The notes under the pieces: model-generated
The model's database searches: none
Seen by the model: only the letters and a program-made list of their open reading frames with translations
What the model was told of the DNA's origin: nothing
Assembly (NCBI GenBank): GCA_023402395.1
Contig: JAEYGI010000024.1
Location: 1 to 30,569, forward strand
Direction: 5' to 3'
Source of the DNA: Bacillota bacterium
GTDB taxonomy: Bacteria; Bacillota; UBA4882; UBA8346
Length of the DNA: 30,569 nucleotides
Translations under genes and position numbers: made by a program
Part shown: positions 22,734 to 30,177 of the stretch, piece by piece
Layout of the letters: every line of letters begins with the position of its first letter
Position numbering within the stretch: the first letter of the stretch is position 1

Positions 22734-25163
22734 CTATTCGATGAATGATACTTCCGCGAAGACCACCCGGTTGTAATTGTGAATTTGGCTTGTGTCCTGC
22801 GCCGCGTCCACCGCCAAACCTAGATATGCCGGTCCGTCGCCCAGATCGACCGTTCCTTTCCAGGCCATTGTCCACTCTTTTCCATCGCTTGAATAGGACG
22901 TTTCGATGGTATTGCCGGCCCGCTTGATCTTTAACCAATATCCTTTGTCGGCATGGTTGTAAAAGGCCAGCTTCTCCGATCCCCTGTCATCTTTTGCCAA
23001 ACTTTCCCCCTGCCGCTTGCGGGCCTTGACCACAATCGCCTTGCCGGTATCTTGTTTGCCTGCTTTCTCAAGTTGCAGGGAAATATACGCCATCGGCGCA
23101 TCCAGGTCCAAGCTTTTACGGATCATCAGACCGGAAAGGGCACTGTTGGCGACATAGGTAAAGTCAGCTACCTTGGCAACGAGTGTTGCATTTTGAGGTA
23201 TTTTTTGATATACAAAATGAAGGGCATCCCGTAATCCCAATGACCCGCCATCTGAATTCAGCGGCGTGGCAACAGCGCCCGAACCTTTCACGATAACCCG
23301 ATCGGTTTGAAAAACGGTATTTCCCTTAATTGGGACAGTCCCCAGATCTACGGATTGCCACCCCGAAGCAAGGTTGTCTGTTTCATTGACATAGACAGCT
23401 TGAATATTCGACTGGGTTTGATACCCCAGAGTATCAATAGCTACCGCCGATAAGCAATACCGGCCTTCCGCCACGTTTTTCCAGTTGAAATCATCGGGTT
23501 CGCTCGATTTTTCACCCACCTTGACATCATTGGCATAAAAATCGACTTTCGCGATTTTGGCCCCTTTATTGTTGGCCTTCACATTCGTTGTCTTAAAAGT
23601 GATCGCGTCGCCGGCAGTGACGATCTGATCATGCACAGGCGCAATTAAGGTAATGCTCGGATTCTCCCGAGGTTTACTTTCCACGTCACTAACGATTCCA
23701 TTGAGGTAATTCTCAATATTGGTGTAACCGTTGGCTGCAATCTCCGGGCCGTCTTTCGGATCGTTCGGATTCAGCTTATGCTGTTTTTCCCAGGCGTCCG
23801 GCATCCCGTCATGGTCCGTATCCGCCGGCGCCGGAGCGCTTTGATAATCCGGCAGGCCTCCGGCTTCGCCCGGTGTGTTGATAAACCGGCCGGTACCGTC
23901 TTTCACATCATTGACAACCCGCTGATCCCACCAGTCCCGTTTGGGCAAAGTAGCACCGCATTCGGCAAGCACCGCCTCGTAGGCTTTTGGCGCCGTTTCG
24001 ATCACCGGCCGGTTGGGTACAGCGCACGGTTTGTCAAGCATTACCGTATTGGCCCGATCATCACAATAGACGCCTTTGGAGTTATCCGCCGAGACCGCCG
24101 GATATCCCTCAACCACATTATCCTGGATATACCAGTAATTTTTCAGATTGCCCCCCGGCGCGCTGGCATTGGCAATCCGGTAATGGATATTGGCATAGGC
24201 ATCATCTTTGTCACTTATTTTGCCATTGGCATAGTCCTGCGTCCCGGGTCCGGGTTTGTAGTAATTTCCGATAATATTGGTATGAGTGCATCCCTGGCCG
24301 CCGTATAATGAATTGAAGCCCCAATTGTAAATCACATTATTGGTAAAATCGCTGGAAGTCTCGCTGAGTACCCCCTGGCCGTCAATTCGCGGAGAGCGGC
24401 TAGTGTTATGGGCAATCAGGTTATGATGGGCAGTTGCATATTTACCACCAAGAATAGCGCCATAACCATGTCTTCCCTTATCGTGTTTTGACATGGTCAT
24501 ACTTTCAGCGATCAGGCACCATTGGACCGTGGTATTAATGTTTCCATAAATGGAAAGCGCCTCGTCGCTAGACCATCCGAACGAACAGTGATCAATAATA
24601 ATGTCATGATGCCATCTGGCCCAAGTAGCGTCTACCTCTAGATTTTTCCCTTTATCCCCCGGACGGACCCGGATGTATCGCATAATAACATTGTTTCCGG
24701 TTGCCGCATTCATGATATCATTATCGCTCTTAGCCGCTTTATCATTCCCAAAAACGATTTCATAATCCGTAAGGGCAATACCGTCTCCAGGCGCGGTTTG
24801 TCCGGCAATCGTCAGATTATTACCGGTAATTTTCAAAGTATCTTTAAGATGGATGACCCCGCCGACCCGAAAAACGATGATCCGATTGCTCCCGCTGACC
24901 GCATCCCGGAACGATCCGAAGATAGGCTTTTCTCCTTCTCCGTAATCTTCAAGAGTAGTCACTTCATAAACGCTGCCGCCCCGGCCTCCGGTGGTGTACA
25001 TTCCCGCGCCTTCGGCGCCGGGGAATGCCGGAATTTTGGAAACGCCTGGATCCGATTCCGCCAAGATGACATTGGTAACGGTTGGAGAATATAAACTTAA
25101 AAGGCTCACCGCTAAAAATGCGCCGAGAAAATACAAAACCCATGGTCTTCTCAATTCGCTCAT
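22734..25163 (-). CDS. Large modular secreted pectate lyase (PL1-type)
   Basis: An N-terminal hydrophobic segment (WVLYFLGAFLAVSLLSLYS) acts as signal or anchor; no lipobox is seen. The lyase domain (about residues 40-400 from this start) opens FPGAEGAGMYTTGGRGG and has NLTIAGQTAPGDGIAL, IIIDHCSFGWSSDE and AHHNLIAHNTSRSPRIDG, typical of the PL1 subgroup near pectate trisaccharide-lyases. A calcium-binding, thrombospondin-3-like segment follows (DTDHDGMPDAWEKQ), then an Ig-like domain (about 505-600) and a C-terminal concanavalin/DUF1349-like module (about 610-809). ATG 25161-25163 abuts AAAGG with no spacer; an in-frame TTG (25152-25154) is better placed, and the ATG at 25211 has no ribosome site. 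It is downstream of the porin on the same strand. Confidence 0.9.
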   Translation of the reverse strand: MSELRRPWVLYFLGAFLAVSLLSLYSPTVTNVILAESDPGVSKIPAFPGAEGAGMYTTGGRGGSVYEVTTLEDYGEGEKPIFGSFRDAVSGSNRIIVFRVGGVIHLKDTLKITGNNLTIAGQTAPGDGIALTDYEIVFGNDKAAKSDNDIMNAATGNNVIMRYIRVRPGDKGKNLEVDATWARWHHDIIIDHCSFGWSSDEALSIYGNINTTVQWCLIAESMTMSKHDKGRHGYGAILGGKYATAHHNLIAHNTSRSPRIDGQGVLSETSSDFTNNVIYNWGFNSLYGGQGCTHTNIIGNYYKPGPGTQDYANGKISDKDDAYANIHYRIANASAPGGNLKNYWYIQDNVVEGYPAVSADNSKGVYCDDRANTVMLDKPCAVPNRPVIETAPKAYEAVLAECGATLPKRDWWDQRVVNDVKDGTGRFINTPGEAGGLPDYQSAPAPADTDHDGMPDAWEKQHKLNPNDPKDGPEIAANGYTNIENYLNGIVSDVESKPRENPSITLIAPVHDQIVTAGDAITFKTTNVKANNKGAKIAKVDFYANDVKVGEKSSEPDDFNWKNVAEGRYCLSAVAIDTLGYQTQSNIQAVYVNETDNLASGWQSVDLGTVPIKGNTVFQTDRVIVKGSGAVATPLNSDGGSLGLRDALHFVYQKIPQNATLVAKVADFTYVANSALSGLMIRKSLDLDAPMAYISLQLEKAGKQDTGKAIVVKARKRQGESLAKDDRGSEKLAFYNHADKGYWLKIKRAGNTIETSYSSDGKEWTMAWKGTVDLGDGPAYLGLAVDAAQDTSQIHNYNRVVFAEVSFIE

Positions 25164-25245
25164 CCTTTCATCGCGGTATTCAATAATGTTCATTGCCGCG
25201 CATATTTTCAAACTTTGAAATTCGTGCTAACATTAGATTATTAAA

Positions 25246-25287
25246 ATTCCCGACGGGAAATCGACTGTCAGGACTTCCGCCGGGAAT
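25246..25287 (-). terminator. Imperfect hairpin between porin and lyase genes
   Basis: ATTCCCGACGGGAA (from 25246) and TTCCGCCGGGAAT (to 25287) pair imperfectly around an 18-nt loop. On the minus strand it is followed by TTTAATAATC. It lies about 75 nt after the porin stop and could be a leaky terminator that sets the porin-to-lyase ratio. Confidence 0.4.
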
Positions 25288-25360
25288 CTTACCCCTTCGG
25301 TCCGTTTCGGAATCGCCGCAGAGCCCCACGCTCTTAGGGTTTCCTTAACGGATCGTCTTA

Positions 25361-26374
25361 TTAAAAGGGAATATTCAAGCCGAGTTCATTCTTTTCTTTA
25401 TCTAAACCATCGTCGTATTTGTAATATTTCCATTCCAGATTCATTTTATTTTTGAAGTTATATTTGATTTTACAACCGTAAGCGTTGTCCAGATTTTTAT
25501 AGGATGTTGTTCCTTTCACATAATCATCGTCAAGTTGATATTCCACCAGCAAGTCCCAAGCACCAATTTTTCCCGTGGCGCCGATAATCCACACTTCGTC
25601 GTTGAGAGCGCCTTTGATATCGTCCTTGCCGTAATGGAAGAAGGGCCGGACCACGGGATCAAACATACACAATGCGAGATTTACATTATATCCCGTCTGG
25701 GTGCCTTCGCCATAAGTAGAGTTCAATAGGTCAGCCTTGGAATTAGTTTTTTTGTTCCCTTTCAGAACCTTCCTGATATCCGCCTCGTTTCCCGTATCCA
25801 CCAGATTGACATCAAAATCAATGAGCTTATCTTTGGCCCAGCCCAACGTCGCCACATAAGCGTGGTCGCCAACCACCTCGGCTAAGCTGGAACGGTCAAG
25901 CACAGTCCACAGTCCTGTTTTTATTCCATTTTCAAAAGCATAGGTCCATTGCACCGCTTGTTCCGCCTTGAAATCTCCAAAGGCGGTATCCAATACATCG
26001 ATTTTGCCTTTGGGTTTAAATCCCCATTTACCCGCCTTAAAGGTCCCATACTTCGAATTTGCATTTACATAATATTCATCAATGTAATTATACGGCTTCG
26101 CCCGGTCACTATCGGACATGGCATCCAAATATCCTTTTAAAGTGATCCGGCTATTGACATTGTCATTGAGCTTATTGTCAAAGTAGATTTTGAGTTCTCC
26201 ACCGTCTTGCGAGATTACGCTATCCCCGCTGTTTTCATCATTTTCATCCTTCACAAAATTATACATCAATTTCAAATTGCCGCTCACCTTGGTCTCGGCC
26301 AGTGAGACCGCGGCAGTTCCGAAGATCAGGATTGCGCCCAAAAAGACACTTATCCCTTTTTTTAAGAAACTCAT
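25361..26374 (-). CDS. Predicted outer-membrane beta-barrel porin
   Basis: The 337-aa protein has a signal peptide (MSFLKKGISVFLGAILIFG, cut near SLA-ET). A mature chain of alternating strands follows (VSGNLKLMYNFV, FDNKLNDNVNSRITLKGYL, YGCKIKYNFKNKMNLEWKYY) and ends in LGLNIPF, a terminal Phe as required by the outer-membrane assembly machinery. No SLH domain is present. AAGGAGGA precedes the ATG. Its place at the head of a pectin lyase/esterase group suggests uptake of oligogalacturonates across an outer membrane, as KdgM does in Dickeya, but I see no direct similarity to KdgM. Porin assignment is by pattern, not by a recognised family. Confidence 0.8.
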   Translation of the reverse strand: MSFLKKGISVFLGAILIFGTAAVSLAETKVSGNLKLMYNFVKDENDENSGDSVISQDGGELKIYFDNKLNDNVNSRITLKGYLDAMSDSDRAKPYNYIDEYYVNANSKYGTFKAGKWGFKPKGKIDVLDTAFGDFKAEQAVQWTYAFENGIKTGLWTVLDRSSLAEVVGDHAYVATLGWAKDKLIDFDVNLVDTGNEADIRKVLKGNKKTNSKADLLNSTYGEGTQTGYNVNLALCMFDPVVRPFFHYGKDDIKGALNDEVWIIGATGKIGAWDLLVEYQLDDDYVKGTTSYKNLDNAYGCKIKYNFKNKMNLEWKYYKYDDGLDKEKNELGLNIPF

Positions 26375-26503
26375 CCAACTTCCTCCTTATACATTTTTAA
26401 AATACTTCGACAGATACTACCCAATTTTGCGTCATCAGGCCGGCCAGCCTCTTTGGGCGGATTCCACCTCCTCTTTTCTCATGGGTTGTCCGGGCCTTCC
26501 TAG

Positions 26504-26605
26504 TTAATCGGCGGCCAGCTTGACCGTTACGGCCGGGGCAATGAGATACTTTGAAAAGCCCAAGCCTTTTTCCTGAATCGCCGCCGCGACCATTCCCGCT
26601 ACCAT
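26504..26605 (-). CDS. Possible 33-aa small ORF upstream of the porin
   Basis: This frame begins MVAGMVAAAIQEKGLGFSKY and ends VKLAAD, with codon choice very like the real genes around it and a plausible amphipathic character. However, no ribosome site precedes its ATG, and an in-frame TAA is 11 codons upstream. It may be a small protein, a leader peptide or the remnant of a longer gene. It lies about 130 nt upstream of the porin on the same strand. Confidence 0.25.
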   Translation of the reverse strand: MVAGMVAAAIQEKGLGFSKYLIAPAVTVKLAAD

Positions 26606-26866
26606 AAATGCGCCATTGCGCCATATTGATTATAGTGAAGATTGTACCGAGGGAAGTCATTCGCCTTGATACGTGAAGCTTCACCGCACCTTTTTCTCTG
26701 ATTTCTTTGATGTTTAATGGGTGGTTAGGAAAATTTAAGAAGACTAACGCCGTATGTTGGATATTCCCGCACAGCCCATATAACAAAACGTTAACTTAAT
26801 TAACCAAAATTTCTTCTGCTTTTAACGCCAAGTATACAACCGGAGTTTGTCTTAAGTAAGAAACAA

Positions 26867-27040
26867 GTTTTGCTGTCGGGTGACAATATGTGATCTCATA
26901 TCACGCCATTGCCTGAGGCTGACCCGAACCGGACAAAGCAAAACAGCCGCCCCGGAACGGGAGCGGCGGGGCAAACGGCGATCTCCTCCCCCAATGGATC
27001 GAACCGGCGGGACAGTGCCAGTTCCGGCACAATCCATTGG
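26867..27040 (+). other. Cluster of predicted stem-loops, possible structured RNA
   Basis: GTTTTGCT (26867-26874) pairs with AGCAAAAC (26937-26944), and inside it TCGGGT (26876-26881) pairs with ACCCGA (26922-26927). Directly after, 26946-26967 forms a 9-bp stem with one bulged A and a GAA loop. Then CCAATGGAT (26991-26999) pairs with ATCCATTGG (27032-27040). No gene with a ribosome site overlaps. The strand is undetermined; coordinates are given for the plus reading. Confidence 0.35.
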
Positions 27041-27071
27041 CGGCCATCCGTCTTTCTCCCCGCCCTCCGCC

Positions 27072-27378
27072 ACGATTGCCGCAGCCCCGGCGCTCCGTGT
27101 CGGAACTATGGCGTTTGTTGCTGAAACTACGGCATTCAATGCCGCACCTACGGCAAAGATTGCCGGAACTACGGCGTTCAGTGCCGTTTAGGCGGCACCT
27201 AATGCTCAAGCAACGGCATCGGTCGCCGCAGCATCGGCATTCAATGCCGTTAAGGCGGCACCTAATGCCGGACCAGCGGCGGCCTTTGCCAAATCTACGG
27301 CATTGATTGCCGGACCAACGGCAATCGATGCCGGAACTCCGGCAGCGAATGCCGGAACTCCGGCAGCGAATGCCGGAT
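27072..27378. repeat. Diverged 21-bp tandem repeat (array 3, about 14-15 units)
   Basis: Units match those of arrays 1 and 2 (GCCGGAACTCCGGCA, GCCGGAACTACGGC and variants with AAT between). The block AATGCCGTTAAGGCGGC then ACCTAATGCCGG is shared with array 2. The final two units are identical, then GCCGGATCATTTTTATTAAC closes the array much as in array 2. No ribosome site or start suggests translation. It lies between the porin leader and the FlxA-like gene. Confidence 0.9.
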
Positions 27379-27445
27379 CATTTTTATTAACCGCCGGGAT
27401 CAATTGGGCCCCTAAACCGGTCCGACCCGATTCCCGGCGGCAATT

Positions 27446-27559
27446 TCAAATCAAATTCAAGCGAAATTCAAGCCCTTTTCTAAGCATCCGATAAAGCGTT
27501 CTCCTAGAATCAAGGCCGATCGATTTCGCGACGGGATGCAAGGAAAGTCCCGAATGATT
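27446..27559 (-). pseudogene. Possible remnant of a Fis-type helix-turn-helix domain
   Basis: On the minus strand a frame reads LHPVAKSIGLDS, then RRTLYRMLRKGLEF, then a stop. This resembles the C-terminal Fis/HTH_8 helix pair of sigma-54 activators (consensus A-x-x-LGI-x-RxTLYRKL), with one extra residue. No start, ribosome site or upstream ATPase domain exists; the frame runs into the FlxA ribosome site. It may be a decayed fragment or a chance match. Confidence 0.25.
27468..27494 (+). promoter_or_regulatory. Candidate flagellar sigma (SigD/FliA) promoter of the FlxA-like gene
   Basis: TCAA (27468-27471), a 15-nt spacer and TCCGATAA (27487-27494) differ by one base each from the SigD/FliA pattern TAAA-N15-GCCGATAA. 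The gene start is 85 nt downstream. E. coli flxA is known to be a FliA-dependent gene, which makes the match more interesting. Confidence 0.4.
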
Positions 27560-27579
27560 CAGGAAAGGAGGGTGAAAAA

Positions 27580-27900
27580 ATGAGTGTTTCAGCCGTTTCA
27601 TCCGGATCGGGTTCCAGCTATGCCACGGGCGGCAGCGATTCATCCATCTCCCAACTTGAGCAGAGATTGGCCAACCTCAAACGGCAATTGCAACAAGCTA
27701 ATAGCAGCGACGAAGACGCCGAAACCAAGCAGGAAACAGTAGCGTTGCTGCAGCAACAGATTACGCAGCTCGAAATGGAGATCAGTCAGAAGAAAGCCGC
27801 CGCTCAAGCGAACCCGTCCACGGCCCCGGAAACCAATCAGAAGCAGCGGGCCGGAATGGCCGGCGGTTCAAGCGGACAGCAGATTGACATTACCGCGTAA
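27580..27900 (+). CDS. FlxA-like coiled-coil protein
   Basis: The 106-aa protein has a Ser/Gly-rich start and a central coiled coil (SQLEQRLANLKRQLQQA, then a second heptad run ending LLQQQITQLEMEISQKK) as in the FlxA-like family (PF14282). A Gln/Gly-rich tail ends GQQIDITA. The role of this family is unknown; E. coli flxA belongs to the flagellar regulon. AAAGGAGGGTG is 5 nt before the ATG. It is a single gene with a candidate flagellar-sigma promoter and its own terminator; no other flagellar gene is in the window. Confidence 0.8.
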   Translation: MSVSAVSSGSGSSYATGGSDSSISQLEQRLANLKRQLQQANSSDEDAETKQETVALLQQQITQLEMEISQKKAAAQANPSTAPETNQKQRAGMAGGSSGQQIDITA

Positions 27901-27904
27901 CCAG

Positions 27905-27932
27905 AAAAAGACCCCTGCAAAGGGGTCCTTTT
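27905..27932 (+). terminator. Intrinsic terminator of the FlxA-like gene
   Basis: A 7-bp GC-rich stem GACCCCT/AGGGGTC with loop GCAA, extended by A-T pairs, is followed by CTTTTC, about 10 nt after the stop. Confidence 0.88.
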
Positions 27933-27961
27933 CAATATCCGCGAAGAAGTTCGCGCTATAT

Positions 27962-28012
27962 TAGGATGAAGTAAATTTCTATATAATATTTGCCAATTTA
28001 ATTCAACTTATA
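27962..28012 (+). repeat. Two-hairpin element, internally deleted copy C
   Basis: Only the first arm of hairpin 1 (TAGGATGAAGTAAATTTC, 27962-27979) and the last arm of hairpin 2 (AATTTAATTCAACTTATA, 27995-28012) remain, about 51 bp in all. The left flank GCGCTATAT is shared with copy A. It sits 5 nt from the HAD stop codon, 3' to both flanking genes. Confidence 0.88.
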
Positions 28013-28017
28013 TGGTC

Positions 28018-28905
28018 CTATTTCTTCCAGGGCGGGGTCTCGGGCAGATACGCCTGAAACTCCTTGATTACTTTCGCCTCGTACTCGCCCTCGTATTTCT
28101 CGTTGAAGAAGAGATCCAGCACTTCGCCGTAGAACCGCTTCCAGGAGCCTTCCTCGCGGCCGGGGTTGATCGGGTAAAAGAGGACGCCGTTGGCCTTGGC
28201 CGCCTCCAGATCCCCCTGGGCGTCGCCGACCATCAGAATGTGGTTGGACGGATATTTGCCGACCGCGCCCAGCTTCAGATGCTCCTTCTTGGTGCCCAGC
28301 TCCTGGCCGGCGATGATTGCGGCATACCCCGCGATGTCGTGCTCGGCCCATTCCCGTTCCAGCGCCTCGCTGGGGGTCTGGGAGACGCAGATCAGATCGG
28401 CCTGCTTGGTCAGCTTCTCCAGGCTCTCCCGGACGTACGGATAGGGAGGGATGCCGGAAACGATCTCCTCGATCGATTTGTTGACGGCCGTGGTCCATTC
28501 ATAGGCCCGCTTCAACACCGGATCGCCGCTGCGCTCGGCCGCTTCTTTCAGCGTATTATTCCCCAACGGGACCCCGGAGTTGATCCAATCCCGCAACGGC
28601 TGAACGTCCGGCACCCGGAAGCCGCGGGCCTTGACCTCGTCCCGGTCGGCCAGGAAGTCGAAGACCCTCACCAGGGCCGGGAACCGGTTGGCCCCGCGCC
28701 ACTTGGAATAGAGGTTGACAAACTCGGTGGCTTCCCGGGCGAACTTCGAGACCGGCTGGAGGCCCCAGTACTTAATGTTGTTCGGGCAGAAGCATTCCTT
28801 CTGCTTGATCTCCATGGTGTCGAAGACGCAGCCGTCCGAGTCGAACCCGATGAAGAACTGATGCTTAGGCTGAAAGTTGATTAAGATCTCCTGATTGGCC
28901 TGCAT
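28018..28905 (-). CDS. HAD-superfamily hydrolase
   Basis: This 295-aa cytoplasmic phosphatase-like protein has HAD motif I FDSDGCVFDTM (nucleophile D22, acid D24), motif II-like ICVSQTP, a lysine in the TKKEHLKLG region and motif III HILMVGDAQGDLEAA. A long helical cap (about residues 35-155) lies between motifs I and II. GGAGG is 7 nt before the ATG. It follows the LarA-like gene by only 15 nt and so shares its operon. A role in removing phosphate from a sugar acid or related metabolite is possible but is only inferred from the partner gene. Confidence 0.92.
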   Translation of the reverse strand: MQANQEILINFQPKHQFFIGFDSDGCVFDTMEIKQKECFCPNNIKYWGLQPVSKFAREATEFVNLYSKWRGANRFPALVRVFDFLADRDEVKARGFRVPDVQPLRDWINSGVPLGNNTLKEAAERSGDPVLKRAYEWTTAVNKSIEEIVSGIPPYPYVRESLEKLTKQADLICVSQTPSEALEREWAEHDIAGYAAIIAGQELGTKKEHLKLGAVGKYPSNHILMVGDAQGDLEAAKANGVLFYPINPGREEGSWKRFYGEVLDLFFNEKYEGEYEAKVIKEFQAYLPETPPWKK

Positions 28906-28920
28906 TCCGAAACCTCCGTA

Positions 28921-30177
28921 TTATTCTTTGTCCCCCGAATACCGAAACAGCAAATCGCCGGCTTCGGGAACGAGCAGGTATCCTTCGTCCTCCCGGTTCG
29001 CCCACTGCTGGGGATCGATGGTCCGGTAGTCAAGGTAGCCGAGATTGATCTTCTTACAACGCTCCTCCGGGATCGAGGTGGCCAGGATCACATTGATCCG
29101 GGGCTTCTCGATACCGTTCTCATAGGTTCCGGCGCCCTTGACATGAGTCGAGTGGGCCAGAATTCCCCGGGGAATGTGGCTGAACTCCTCCATCCGGCGG
29201 TAGTAGAAATCACGGCAATGATAGCCGATCTGATCGATCAGGTGCCCATGGGTGTACGAGACTTCATCGATGCTGGGAGCGTAAATGATCAGATCCCCGC
29301 CGTCCTCGACGATGTTCTGCAGCTTATAGGAGACCTTGCCGCCGGTCCAGAGATCGTCGAACTTGGGCGGCGCCAGGCCCAGAATGCTCTTGTAGCGTTT
29401 GTCCTTATAGACGATGTGCAGCTTGTCGGAGAGGGTCGACGCGCCGTCCCAAGCCTCTTCGGGCGTGCCGGCGTAGAACCCGACCAGTTTGTGGTCGTTG
29501 ATGACGAAGCAGAACGCCGAACGGGGCACGGTCAAAAACTGGGCCGAGCGGTTCAGCACCCGGCGGACCGGCGTGTCCTTGACTCCGATGATCTTCGGAA
29601 TGGTGATCAACGCGCCCAGCCAGTGGAAGAAGTCGATGATCTCCTGGCCGGCGATGCCCGGGAAGATATATTTGTTGCCGCCCGAGAAGCCGACCACTTC
29701 GTGGGGTACCACCGGCCCGGTGATCAAAATCCGGTCATAGTCATAGATCATTTTGTTGACGGTCACCGCCACGTCCTCGGACATCAGGCCGCCGGTGATC
29801 GTCGCCATTTCCGCCGCGCCGATGGTGCCGCAGACGGTCAGCGCCTTCGGATCGTCCCAGGCGTGATTGAAGAAGCGGGTCTTGGGATACTTCTTACGGT
29901 GTTCCTCCGGCGTAATCCCCACCCACTCCAGCATCTTCTCCTCGGACATCGCCGGGTGCGTTCCCAAAGCGACCAGCACATCCAGTTGGGCCACTTTTTC
30001 CCCGACCAGATCGTAGATGCCCTTGTAGATCAGGGGCATCGGCGCGGTCCGGGTGGTGTCGGGGATCAGCAGCAACAGTTTCTTGCCGTTCAAATCCAGC
30101 TGATTCAGGTACTGGCCCATGATTGACAATGCTTCCTGATCCGACATAAACCCTTGTTCATAACCTTTTCCGACCAT
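28921..30177 (-). CDS. LarA-family (DUF2088) nickel-pincer racemase/epimerase homologue
   Basis: LarA enzymes interconvert 2-hydroxyacid stereoisomers using a nickel-pincer nucleotide (NPN); other family members act on malate, phenyllactate or aldonates. The 418-aa product has the N-terminal PDTTRTAP and ALGTHPAM, then FFNHAWD (H105), VPHEVVGFSGGNKYIFPG (H159, K169) and FFHWLGA (H185). The 10- and 16-residue spacings among H159, K169 and H185 equal those of H174, K184 and H200 in Lactiplantibacillus LarA, where Lys holds the cofactor and His binds nickel. LarB, LarC and LarE, which make the cofactor, are not in the window. AGGAGGAG precedes the ATG. It is first in an operon with the HAD gene; its substrate is unknown, and a sugar acid would suit the locus. 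Confidence 0.9.
   Translation of the reverse strand: MVGKGYEQGFMSDQEALSIMGQYLNQLDLNGKKLLLLIPDTTRTAPMPLIYKGIYDLVGEKVAQLDVLVALGTHPAMSEEKMLEWVGITPEEHRKKYPKTRFFNHAWDDPKALTVCGTIGAAEMATITGGLMSEDVAVTVNKMIYDYDRILITGPVVPHEVVGFSGGNKYIFPGIAGQEIIDFFHWLGALITIPKIIGVKDTPVRRVLNRSAQFLTVPRSAFCFVINDHKLVGFYAGTPEEAWDGASTLSDKLHIVYKDKRYKSILGLAPPKFDDLWTGGKVSYKLQNIVEDGGDLIIYAPSIDEVSYTHGHLIDQIGYHCRDFYYRRMEEFSHIPRGILAHSTHVKGAGTYENGIEKPRINVILATSIPEERCKKINLGYLDYRTIDPQQWANREDEGYLLVPEAGDLLFRYSGDKE

Noticed and set aside
26397..26440. Cyclic-di-GMP riboswitch before the porin
   Set aside because: GACGCAAA is present on the minus strand, but the other conserved elements and helices of the class are not.
26397..26786. 129-aa minus-strand protein upstream of the porin
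   Set aside because: No ribosome site, Arg/Gly-rich low-complexity sequence, and another frame in the same stretch is more gene-like.
28012..28884. 290-aa plus-strand protein opposite the HAD gene
   Set aside because: It is an antisense shadow; the minus strand has HAD motifs and a ribosome site.
29143..30126. 327-aa plus-strand protein opposite the LarA-like gene
   Set aside because: It is an antisense shadow of a gene with conserved nickel-pincer residues.
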